NCBI GenBank assembly: GCA_902363375.1
Contig: CABIZX010000002.1
Location: 1 to 64,000 of the forward strand
Reading direction: 5' to 3'
DNA: 64,000 nucleotides
Origin: Clostridiaceae bacterium
Lineage (GTDB): Bacteria; Bacillota; Clostridia; Clostridiales; Clostridiaceae
Shown: in pieces, positions 49,451 to 56,958 of the stretch
How the letters are laid out: each line of letters begins with the position of its first letter
Position numbering within the stretch: the first letter of the stretch is position 1
Notes under the pieces: model-generated
What the model saw: the letters and a program-made list of their open reading frames with translations, nothing else
The model's database searches: none
What the model was told of the DNA's origin: nothing
Program-made: the position numbers and the translations under genes

Positions 49451-49638
49451 ATTTAAGTTGATACTAGGAGATTAATAATAAATAGTACAATTCATTTTTA
49501 AATTTTTATAGTTAATGATTATATAAGTTCTATTACTTTAATAAACTTATATAATCTCAATTTTAAAAATATATAAATATTTATATCTATATTTATACTA
49601 AAATAAAAATACTAAAAATGTTAAAATATGTATTTACA

Positions 49639-49747
49639 GCGTAACAATGTTATGTTACTATGATAATATAGTAATAGAACGTAGTAATTCACAATTAAAT
49701 GTGAAAAAAAGAATTATAAATTATTAATTTATGAAACATTGTTACGC
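49639..49747. promoter_or_regulatory. Inverted 13-mers and a dyad promoter upstream of the bactofilin cassette
   Basis: GCGTAACAATGTT (49639-49651) recurs in inverse orientation at 49735-49747. The first copy also holds a local dyad GTAACA, 6 nt, TGTTAC (49641-49658) lying between a TTTACA (49633-49638) and TATGAT (49659-49664). The 20-nt spacing with a dyad inside is the layout of MerR-family promoters. The remaining part of the gap (49451-49809) is AT-rich without other features. Confidence 0.55.
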
Positions 49748-49809
49748 GAATCAAACATTCAAGATTAAAGAAAAATAAAAAATCGAAACATTTAATGGAG
49801 GTATAGATT

Positions 49810-50604
49810 ATGGAAAGCAATGAACAATTTGGAGATTTAAGGATATCTGGATCAGGGAGTGCTGGTGGTGGAAGATATAAGGTTGTTTCTATAAGTGGAA
49901 GTGGAAAAATTGGTGGGGATATAAATTGTGAAAGGTTTAGTATAAGCGGAAGTGGAAAAGTAGAAGGAGCTGTTATAACTAATAGCTTTAGTATAAGTGG
50001 AAGTGGTAAGGTCACTGGTGATTTAAATTGTGTTACAGGTAATATAAGTGGAAGTGGGTCAGTTCTTGGTTCTATTCATGCAAATAAGTTCAATATAAGT
50101 GGAAGTGGAAAAATAGGAGGAAACTTTAAGGGCGAAGAAATTGTTGTAGCTGGAGCTGGTAGAGTTGAGGGAAGAATAAATGCAACAGTAGTTAAGCTTT
50201 TAGGAGCAATTAAAGTAGGCCATGGTATTGAAGGAGAGTTTATAACTATAAAGGGAGCGCTTAAAACTTTAGGAATGGTAAATGGAGATGAAATAAATAT
50301 TGAGTTAAATGGTGGATGTGAGATTGAAGAGATTGGAGCTACTAAAGTAAAAGTTTTAAAAGAGTATTCTACTATGAATGTCATTGGAAGATTTATATGC
50401 AAAATGTTTAATAAAAATTATGGATATCTAACTATTAGAACTATTGAAGCTGATGAAATTTATTTAGAAAATACTATTGCAGATGTAGTTAGAGGAGGAA
50501 AAATTATCATAGGAGAGGGATGTAAAATTAAAAGAGTTGAGTATAGTGAGAGTCTAGAAAAACTAAATTCAGAATCAATTATTGAAGAAGAAGTTAAACT
50601 ATAA
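49810..50604 (+). CDS. Bactofilin-like polymer-forming protein (YhbE-like)
   Basis: A 264-residue protein whose first half is a regular beta-helix of about 20-residue turns, marked by repeats of ISGSGK (for example SISGSGKIGGDI, SISGSGKVEGAV, SISGSGKVTGDL, NISGSGKIGGNF). Such right-handed beta-helices polymerise without nucleotide in bactofilins. It lies in the same cluster as a YhbD-like regulator and a second bactofilin-like gene, as in Bacillus yhbDEF. Role unknown, probably an envelope-associated scaffold. ATG 49810 follows GGAGGT. Confidence 0.82.
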   Translation: MESNEQFGDLRISGSGSAGGGRYKVVSISGSGKIGGDINCERFSISGSGKVEGAVITNSFSISGSGKVTGDLNCVTGNISGSGSVLGSIHANKFNISGSGKIGGNFKGEEIVVAGAGRVEGRINATVVKLLGAIKVGHGIEGEFITIKGALKTLGMVNGDEINIELNGGCEIEEIGATKVKVLKEYSTMNVIGRFICKMFNKNYGYLTIRTIEADEIYLENTIADVVRGGKIIIGEGCKIKRVEYSESLEKLNSESIIEEEVKL

Positions 50605-50672
50605 AGTTTATATTAAATACTAAAGATGTGAGAAGTTTAGGAAAGTCTAAACTATAAAGAGGAGGAAATGAA

Positions 50673-51299
50673 ATGGTGGAAGAAGAGTTAATTTCTAAAA
50701 AAGAAATATTAGATATGACAGGAATATCTTATGGACAATTATATAGATGGAAGAGAAAAGAGCTTATTCCAGAAGAATGGTTTATAAAAAAGTCAAGTTA
50801 TACAGGTCAGGAGACATTCTTCCCAAGGGAAAAAATAATAAGTAGAATAAATAAGATTATAGAGCTTAAGGATGAAATGCCTTTAGATGAATTGGCAGAC
50901 ATGTTTACTAATAGGCCAAAGGTAAACGATGTAAGTGAAGAACATATTATAGAAAGAAAAATTATTAGAGAAGAAACCCTTCCTATATATAAAGATATGT
51001 TTAAAGAAAAAGAAAAGTATAATTTTAGAGATGTTTTACTTATGCACATACTCCAAAGTCAATTTGATTTAGGACAATTAACGATTGTAGAGATTGAGGT
51101 TATGCTAAAGCTAATTGATAGTGAGTATAAAAATATAGAAGAAAAAGATGGAACGGTTTATATTATACGAAGGTTAGGAATTAGCATTTGTATAGTTGCA
51201 TATAAAGAAAAAATAGCTATAGATGATAGTAGCAAAATTATTGCTGAAATAAATATTAAAAATATTATAGAAAATCTTAAATTAAGATTAACTTTATAA
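50673..51299 (+). CDS. YhbD-like regulator with MerR-type DNA-binding domain (DUF4004)
   Basis: A 208-residue protein. The N-terminal part (about residues 5-65: ISKKEILDMTGISYGQLYRWKRKELIPEEWF, then FFPREKIISRINKI) looks like a MerR winged helix. The rest is helical with a final beta pattern. It resembles YhbD/DUF4004. It lies between the two bactofilin-like genes and is probably the regulator binding the dyad upstream. GGAGG stands 7 nt before ATG 50673. Confidence 0.78.
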   Translation: MVEEELISKKEILDMTGISYGQLYRWKRKELIPEEWFIKKSSYTGQETFFPREKIISRINKIIELKDEMPLDELADMFTNRPKVNDVSEEHIIERKIIREETLPIYKDMFKEKEKYNFRDVLLMHILQSQFDLGQLTIVEIEVMLKLIDSEYKNIEEKDGTVYIIRRLGISICIVAYKEKIAIDDSSKIIAEINIKNIIENLKLRLTL

Positions 51300-51322
51300 T
51301 TTATATTAAATGGGGTGTAAAA

Positions 51323-52219
51323 ATGGAATATGATAACTTTATTGATTTAAAAATAAGTGATGATGGAATATCACAAGGGGGGAACTATAGAGATATAAAA
51401 ATTAGTGGAGATGGAGTTATAAATGGAGATGTTAATTGCAGAAGCATAAGTGTTAGTGGAGATGCAGATCTAAATGGAAATATATATTGTGATGAATTAT
51501 TTAAAGTAAGTGGAGATGTCAATATTAAAAATAGTTTAGAGTGCGGAATGATGAAGGTTAGTGGAGATGTAGATATACATGAAAGCCTACTTATAAAAGA
51601 AGAATTTAAAGCTAGCGGAGACGTTAACGTAGATGGAAGGGTTATTTGTAAAGACTTTAGAGTAAGTGGGGATGTAGATATAAAAAGTGACTTGGAGTGC
51701 AGTGAGCTACTACATTTAAGTGGAGATGCTAAAATTGAAGGTAATTTAAAAGGAAATAGGATTGAGGTTTCTGGAGACATAGAAAGTAATGGTAAAATAA
51801 CAGGTTGCGATATATATGTATCTGGAGATATTGATGTTAAGAATGGCATAGAAGGAGAGAAAATAACACTAAGAGGGGATACAAATAGTGATGGTTTAAT
51901 AAATGGTGATGAGATATATATTAGCATGGAAGGAAACCATCATATTAAAGAAATTGGGGGAAGATTTGTAGCTGTAACAGAATCTATATCTAATAATGGA
52001 ACAATAATGTCGCTGTTTACCAATAGAATTAAGAAGAGAGGAAGCCTTCAGTGTCAATGCATAGAGGGAGATGAAGTGCTGCTTAAAAACTCTAAAGTTG
52101 ATATAGTAAGAGGTAAAAACGTTACCATAGGAAAAGGATCAGTTATTGGTAGAGTTGAGTATTCAGGAGAGCTAATTATAGAGGAAAATGGAGTTGTTAC
52201 AGAATCAGTGAAGATGTAG
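51323..52219 (+). CDS. Second bactofilin-like polymer-forming protein (YhbF-like)
   Basis: A 298-residue protein with about ten turns of an approximately 20-residue beta-helix repeat marked by VSGDV or ISGDG (DIKISGDGVINGDV, SVSGDADLNGNI, KVSGDVDIHESL, RVSGDVDIKSDL). The C-terminal 100 residues (IEGDEVLLKNSKVDIVRGKNVTIGKGSVIGRVEYS) are clearly homologous to the end of the first copy (IEADEIYLENTIADVVRGGKIIIGEGCKIKRVEYS). The pair may form a mixed polymer. It lies 23 nt after the regulator gene. Confidence 0.82.
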   Translation: MEYDNFIDLKISDDGISQGGNYRDIKISGDGVINGDVNCRSISVSGDADLNGNIYCDELFKVSGDVNIKNSLECGMMKVSGDVDIHESLLIKEEFKASGDVNVDGRVICKDFRVSGDVDIKSDLECSELLHLSGDAKIEGNLKGNRIEVSGDIESNGKITGCDIYVSGDIDVKNGIEGEKITLRGDTNSDGLINGDEIYISMEGNHHIKEIGGRFVAVTESISNNGTIMSLFTNRIKKRGSLQCQCIEGDEVLLKNSKVDIVRGKNVTIGKGSVIGRVEYSGELIIEENGVVTESVKM

Positions 52220-52250
52220 ATAAATACGTTTTACAATAAGGGGGAAAATC

Positions 52251-53546
52251 ATGGAGGAAAAGTTAAAAAATCAAGGCGAGAATATAAAACTTTGGAATAA
52301 AAATTTCTTTTTACTTTGGCAAGGACAGCTAGTATCCATGCTTGGAGATATATTATATATGATGGCACTAGATTTTTGGATATTAGATATTACTGGTTCT
52401 ACTGGACTTATGGGGCTTTTAAGTGCTCTTACAATGTTACCAAGAATAGTTTTAGGACCTTTTGCAGGGGTTTTTGTAGATAAGTGGAATAGAAGAAATA
52501 TTATAGTCTTAACAGATTTTATAAGAGGTGTAGTTGTAACCTTTGTAGGTATTGCTGGTATATTTGGATTTATACAAGTATGGATGGTGTTTATAGTTGG
52601 AATAATTAATGGATTATGTTCTGCCTTCTTTGGACCAGCTGTTAATTCAATAAAACCAGAGTTAGTTCATGAATCTAAATTTGTAAAAGCCAACTCAGTA
52701 ACTAGTTTAGCAACATCAGGTATGGATATGATAGGAAGTGCATTGGGTGGAATTATATATATAGCAATAGGTGCTCCGTATATGTTTTTAGGTAATGGAA
52801 TATCATATTTACTATCAGCATTTACAGAAATATTTATAACTGAGCCTAAAAGAGAAATAAAAAATGAGAAAATAACTTTTATAGAAGATTTTAAAGAAGG
52901 GTTTAGGTTTCTTTGGAATTTTAAGACATTAAGAAACTTATTCTTACTTGCATCTCTATTAAATCTATTTGCTAATGCTGCATTCATATTAATACTCCCT
53001 TATTTTAAATCCACACCATTTTTAGGTCCAGAAAAATATGGCATATTTATGTCAGTCATTCCTATGGGAATGTTAGTAGGAAGTGGTCTTTTATCGATAA
53101 TCAATATTAAAAAAGAACAAAAATTTAACGCCTATAAATTTGGTGCGTTGCTATGTATTGGGACCATGCCTCTTGTATTTGTAGTAGAAAATCTCTATAT
53201 AATGATACCTATAGTATTTATATCTTTCTTATTTAATGTTGTATTTAATACTATACTTAATTCTGCAATAATGCTTGTAGTACCGTCAGATAAGAGAGGT
53301 AAAATTGGAGCTTTAATGAATACCATAAGTGGGGGACTGCAACCAATAGGTACATTATTAGGTGGATTACTAGGTGAATTTATACCTATAAAACTAGCAA
53401 TATTATCACTTTTAAGTATGTCATTTATATTTACTATAGCTTTAGTCTCAGTAAGAGGAAGTAAAGCATTAATAGAGTATGAAAGCAGTGATGGTACTGT
53501 AGAAGAACTTATAGATAAAACAAATAGCATGATTTTAGAAAGTTAA
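52251..53546 (+). CDS. MFS transporter
   Basis: A 431-residue polytopic protein with about 12 transmembrane segments and the MFS loop motif AGVFVDKWNRRNIIVLTDF (about residues 73-91). The family of this pattern includes macrolide or metabolite exporters (MefA-like), so efflux of a hydrophobic compound is plausible. It is in line with the bactofilin cassette (31-nt gap, AGGGGGA before ATG 52251) and may be cotranscribed. Confidence 0.85.
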   Translation: MEEKLKNQGENIKLWNKNFFLLWQGQLVSMLGDILYMMALDFWILDITGSTGLMGLLSALTMLPRIVLGPFAGVFVDKWNRRNIIVLTDFIRGVVVTFVGIAGIFGFIQVWMVFIVGIINGLCSAFFGPAVNSIKPELVHESKFVKANSVTSLATSGMDMIGSALGGIIYIAIGAPYMFLGNGISYLLSAFTEIFITEPKREIKNEKITFIEDFKEGFRFLWNFKTLRNLFLLASLLNLFANAAFILILPYFKSTPFLGPEKYGIFMSVIPMGMLVGSGLLSIINIKKEQKFNAYKFGALLCIGTMPLVFVVENLYIMIPIVFISFLFNVVFNTILNSAIMLVVPSDKRGKIGALMNTISGGLQPIGTLLGGLLGEFIPIKLAILSLLSMSFIFTIALVSVRGSKALIEYESSDGTVEELIDKTNSMILES

Positions 53547-53611
53547 TAAGTTATTAATAATAGATTATTCCTATATAATACTTTAAATTTATGGTATTAT
53601 GTATTATAGTA

Positions 53612-53650
53612 AATAACCTTCATTTCTTAGGAGTGAAGGTTATTAATCTT
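53612..53650 (+). terminator. Probable terminator after the MFS gene
   Basis: An 11-bp stem (53612-53622 with 53634-53644) with an 11-nt loop, but only a weak T tail. Confidence 0.6.
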
Positions 53651-53741
53651 ATATAAGTCATACAAAATAAAAATATTTAAAGCTAAATTATTATTTTAAT
53701 GAGAATGAGGTTCGATTTAAGATAGCAGAAAGAAACTTTTA

Positions 53742-53770
53742 TTGTTAAGATACATATTTTGTATTATAAT
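53742..53770 (+). promoter_or_regulatory. Promoter of glmM
   Basis: TTGTTA (53742-53747), 17-nt spacer and TATAAT (53765-53770). glmM therefore has its own promoter. Nothing else is seen in the gap 53651-53858. Confidence 0.75.
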
Positions 53771-53858
53771 TAATTTGTATGTTATAAAAAGTATAAACTA
53801 AAGAGGGAAATAAATATTATATTACAGATAAAATCGTTTTAGAGGAGAAGAATTATAT

Positions 53859-55211
53859 ATGAGTAGAATGTTCGGAACTGATGGAGTAAGAGGTGTTGCT
53901 AATAAGGAATTAACTGTTGAATTAGCGTATAAACTTGGAAGAGCAGGTGCTCTAGTTTTGACTGAATGTACTAGCAATAAACCTAGAATAATTGTAGGGA
54001 TGGATACAAGAATATCAGGAGACATGTTAGAGGCAGCTCTAGTTTCAGGTATTTTATCAGTAGGAGCAGAGGCACTTTGTTTAGGAGTGGTACCAACACC
54101 TGCTGTTGCATATTTAACAAGAAAATATAATGCAGAGGCTGGAGTTGTGATTTCAGCGTCTCATAATCCAGTTGAATATAATGGAATTAAATTTTTTAAT
54201 AAAGATGGATTTAAATTAAAAGATGAATTAGAAGATAAAATTCAAGCCCTAATAGAAAGTGACTTCGAAGGAATAGAAATGCCTACAGGTGGAATGTTAG
54301 GAAGAAAATATATTGGTGAAGATGCAGTAAGTGATTATGTAGAGTTTGCTAAATCTACTATTGATGGAGATTTAAGTGGTATGAAGATTGCTGTTGATTG
54401 TGCTAATGGTGCATCATATAAAACTTCCATAAGAGCTTTAAAGGAATTAGGAGCAGAAGTTTTTATAATTAATAGTGATCCAGATGGAGTGAATATTAAT
54501 AAAAATTGTGGATCAACTCACCCAGAGCAATTAATGGAGTTTGTTGTGGAGAATAAATGCAATTTAGGATTAGCTTTTGATGGTGATGCAGATAGATGCT
54601 TAGCAGTTGATGAAAAAGGAAATCTTGTAAATGGAGATTTTATGATGGTTATAGCAGCTAAACATCTTAAGGAAATTGGTAAGCTCAATAAAGATACTGT
54701 TGTTGTAACTGTTATGAGTAATCTTGGACTTCACATAGCATTAAAAGAAGCTGGAATAAAAACTGTTACGACTAAAGTTGGAGATAGATATGTTTTGGAA
54801 GAAATGGCTAAAGAAGGATATTCTATTGGGGGAGAGCAGTCAGGTCATATTATATTCTTAGATTCAAACACTACAGGTGACGGGTTAGTCTCAGGACTTC
54901 AACTTGCCGCAACAGTAAAAACTACTGGAAAAACTTTAAGTGAATTGGCATCAGTAATGAAGGAATTACCTCAAGTGTTAGTAAATGCTAAAGTGCCTAA
55001 TAATATGAAAGATATACATGAAAAAGATGAAGAAATAATTGCAGATATAAAAGTCATGGAAGAAAAAATGGCTGGTTCTGGTAGAGTTTTAATAAGACCT
55101 TCAGGTACAGAGCCTCTAGTAAGAGTAATGTTAGAAGGAGAAAATCAAGAAGAGATAGATAAAATGGCTCATGATCTAGCTAAAAAGATAGAAGAAAAAG
55201 CTAATAAATAA
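53859..55211 (+). CDS. glmM: Phosphoglucosamine mutase
   Basis: Converts glucosamine-6-phosphate to glucosamine-1-phosphate for UDP-GlcNAc synthesis. It has the phosphoserine loop [12 protein letters not shown] with Ser101, the metal loop FDGDADRC, the sugar loop GGEQSGH and the C-terminal phosphate-binding [12 protein letters not shown]. At 450 residues the length is typical. AGAGGAG precedes ATG 53859. glmS, the preceding enzyme in the pathway, lies about 1.7 kb downstream. Confidence 0.97.
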   Translation: MSRMFGTDGVRGVANKELTVELAYKLGRAGALVLTECTSNKPRIIVGMDTRISGDMLEAALVSGILSVGAEALCLGVVPTPAVAYLTRKYNAEAGVVISASHNPVEYNGIKFFNKDGFKLKDELEDKIQALIESDFEGIEMPTGGMLGRKYIGEDAVSDYVEFAKSTIDGDLSGMKIAVDCANGASYKTSIRALKELGAEVFIINSDPDGVNINKNCGSTHPEQLMEFVVENKCNLGLAFDGDADRCLAVDEKGNLVNGDFMMVIAAKHLKEIGKLNKDTVVVTVMSNLGLHIALKEAGIKTVTTKVGDRYVLEEMAKEGYSIGGEQSGHIIFLDSNTTGDGLVSGLQLAATVKTTGKTLSELASVMKELPQVLVNAKVPNNMKDIHEKDEEIIADIKVMEEKMAGSGRVLIRPSGTEPLVRVMLEGENQEEIDKMAHDLAKKIEEKANK

Positions 55212-55220
55212 AATAATAAG

Positions 55221-55265
55221 GGCTTTCACAAAATAAGCTAATGTATTTTGTGAAAGCCTCTTCTT
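55221..55265. terminator. Bidirectional terminator between glmM and the minus-strand pair
   Basis: A perfect 15-bp stem (55221-55235 with 55244-55258) with an 8-nt loop and T-rich flanks on both sides. Its left arm resembles the ends of the 279-bp palindrome at 60889-61167. Confidence 0.85.
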
Positions 55266-55278
55266 TTATACTATTAAA

Positions 55279-55758
55279 TTAAAGTTTTTTACTATAATAT
55301 ATCTGTAAGATAATAAATGTCACCATAAATATAATCAGAACAGACCATAGAGTCCAAAACACAGCCATATTAAATATACCTGATATCATTAGACCTATAT
55401 ATGCAATAATGGCAAGTATAATAGCAGAAGAATACATTGCCTTTTGGGTAATCATTTGATTTCTTTCATCTTGTTCTTCTAACCTTTTTTCTTTTAATAT
55501 TTTTTCATTCTTCAAAGTTTTTCGTGTTTTAATTATAAATATTATACCTAGTATAGTTGATGCAGACCCGATACCACTATAAACTCCACTTAAAAAGCTA
55601 GATAAATAAGCATGGCTTCCAGTTGAAAAAATAAAAGTAAAAACTAGGGTAGTTATACCTAATATAATCATAATAGAAAATAAATATATTCTTTTCTTTA
55701 GCACTTCTTTATAATCTTTATCTGTTGTAGCATTAGACATAATGGATTTTAATAACAT
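55279..55758 (-). CDS. Small membrane protein of unknown function, paired with an XRE regulator
   Basis: A 159-residue protein with about four transmembrane helices in two hairpins (residues about 30-48, 55-75, 108-127, 132-153) and a charged middle part with EEQDERNQMI. Small proteins of this layout are often encoded right after short HTH regulators in Firmicutes. The function is not known. Its start overlaps the regulator gene by 10 nt; both are on the minus strand. Confidence 0.72.
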   Translation of the reverse strand: MLLKSIMSNATTDKDYKEVLKKRIYLFSIMIILGITTLVFTFIFSTGSHAYLSSFLSGVYSGIGSASTILGIIFIIKTRKTLKNEKILKEKRLEEQDERNQMITQKAMYSSAIILAIIAYIGLMISGIFNMAVFWTLWSVLIIFMVTFIILQIYYSKKL

Positions 55759-55967
55759 ATATTTTCCTCCTCCAAATCAAAAATAAAAATATCTTCAATG
55801 GCCATATTAAAATATTGGGCAATTTTATGAGCTAATATCAGTGAAGCCTTATACTTTCCATTTTCAAGAGAGATTATAGTTTGCCGAGTAACATCAACAG
55901 CATCAGCTAGTTCACTTTGAGTAATTTTTTTTTCTTTACGAAGCTCTTGTATTTTGTTTTGCAACAT
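55749..55967 (-). CDS. XRE-family helix-turn-helix regulator
   Basis: A 72-residue single-domain regulator, with helix-turn-helix ITQSELADAVDVTRQTIISLENGKYKASLILAHKIAQYF and an acidic end (IFDLEEENICY). It is first in a two-gene minus-strand operon and probably binds the palindromes that overlap its promoter. Short stand-alone XRE proteins of this size commonly regulate their neighbouring membrane protein gene. Confidence 0.87.
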   Translation of the reverse strand: MLQNKIQELRKEKKITQSELADAVDVTRQTIISLENGKYKASLILAHKIAQYFNMAIEDIFIFDLEEENICY

Positions 55968-56007
55968 ATCACTTCCTATTCTATTTTACAATGAGAAGAA
56001 TCTTTGA

Positions 56008-56070
56008 TGTAAAGTGTATTTTACAATTAAAGTATAGTATACTTTACATATAGTGTCAAGTATACTATAC
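56008..56070 (-). promoter_or_regulatory. Promoter of the XRE operon overlapped by palindromes
   Basis: On the minus strand TTGACA (56054-56059), 17-nt spacer and TATACT (56031-56036). The -10 lies inside a 17-bp palindrome AAAGTATA-G-TATACTTT (56029-56045). A second GTATA-C-TATAC lies upstream of the -35 (56060-56070) and TGTAAA, 6 nt, TTTACA lies downstream (56008-56025). They are probable autoregulator sites. Confidence 0.75.
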
Positions 56071-56187
56071 ATTATTATAAAATTATTTTCATAAATAAAT
56101 GTTTTTAAAATATAGTTAATCTAATTTATAAAATTAAAGTAAGAATTTAATTTTACAATTTAGTAAAGTTACTTTTAATAAATACCA

Positions 56188-56216
56188 TTGACCAAAACTT
56201 ATTAAATGAATATAAT
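56188..56216 (+). promoter_or_regulatory. Promoter of glmS
   Basis: TTGACC (56188-56193), 17-nt spacer and TATAAT (56211-56216). It would give a leader of about 735 nt holding the ribozyme. Between 56224 and 56442 I see only AT-rich sequence with weak hairpins. Confidence 0.75.
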
Positions 56217-56460
56217 ATAGTGAGGTTAGTTGGTTTTAAATTTAGAAATATTTATATATTAAAATTAATTGTATTTAAGTTATAATTTTAATATATAATT
56301 CATAAACTTAGTGACTTTTTACATCGTATATGTGGAGTATGAGTTTATAGAGAATATAAAGTTTATGTATTCTATCTCTTTTTATGATACACTTTAAAAA
56401 CCAAGTGTTAAAAAGGGAGATATGATTCAACCATTTAACTAAGCGCCAGGACTTAAGTGA

Positions 56461-56530
56461 AAAAAAGAAACTCCGCCTCATGTACATTGGGTGGAGTAAG
56501 TTAGCCTAACTAAATCATAGATTTAGAGGG
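56461..56530 (+). repeat. 70-nt structured repeat inside glmS ribozyme P1, copy 1
   Basis: It carries hairpin ACTCCGCC/GGTGGAGT (G-T tolerant) and hairpin CTAAATC-ATA-GATTTAG. It ends GAGGG and continues directly into copy 2, with which it shares 63 of 70 bases by eye. Confidence 0.92.
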
Positions 56531-56600
56531 AAAAAGGAAACTTCGCCTCATATAAATTCGGTGGAGTAAGTTCGCCTAACTAAATCATAGATTTAGAGGC
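56531..56600 (+). repeat. 70-nt structured repeat inside glmS ribozyme P1, copy 2
   Basis: The same length and order as copy 1. Its first hairpin reads ACTTCGCC/GGTGGAGT, so a C-to-T difference keeps pairing through G-T. The CTAAATC/GATTTAG hairpin is identical. Confidence 0.92.
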
Positions 56601-56958
56601 TCACTTAAGTTGACGAGGATGGGGAGTATCGAATCTTCGGCGGGTGCCCCACGGTATCGCACTACCGTTAGCGATTGATAAAAACAGGAAGTGATTTCTG
56701 TTACAAAGCAATCTGGTGTAAAACCTTAACTAAATGTGGATAAGTTGATATATATAACTTAAAAATGTTAACAATTAAACTTAATGATTTTGCTTTTAGT
56801 AAGTTATGTAGTAATTTATAGCTTATTTATATGTTTTGAATTATTATTTTGATTTTGTTAATAGAAATTTTAATGGTTATACTAAATCAAAGGTTTTTCT
56901 TATTCATGTAGAGTTATATCTAATTTGAAATAGAAGACATTTAGGAGGAAGATTTTTT

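Larger units (their letters stand above)
56443..56716 (+). promoter_or_regulatory. glmS ribozyme-riboswitch with an enlarged P1 arm
   Basis: The self-cleaving, glucosamine-6-phosphate-dependent ribozyme. The cleavage site is between A56442 and G56443 in AAGCGCC. The conserved core GTTGACGAGG, TCTTCGGCGGGTGCCCC and the P3/P4 hairpins (CGGTA/TACCG near 56653-56667 and AACAG/CTGTT near 56683-56702) follow. P1 is a perfect 10-bp stem (56451-56460 with 56601-56610), but its loop is 140 nt long and consists of two 70-nt tandem copies. When GlcN6P is high, cleavage leads to loss of the glmS mRNA. The 3' boundary is approximate. Confidence 0.93.

Noticed and set aside
56443..56716. Region 56461-56600 as CRISPR or a protein tandem repeat
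   Set aside because: Only two copies, no spacers, and it lies within the P1 arm of a recognisable glmS ribozyme.
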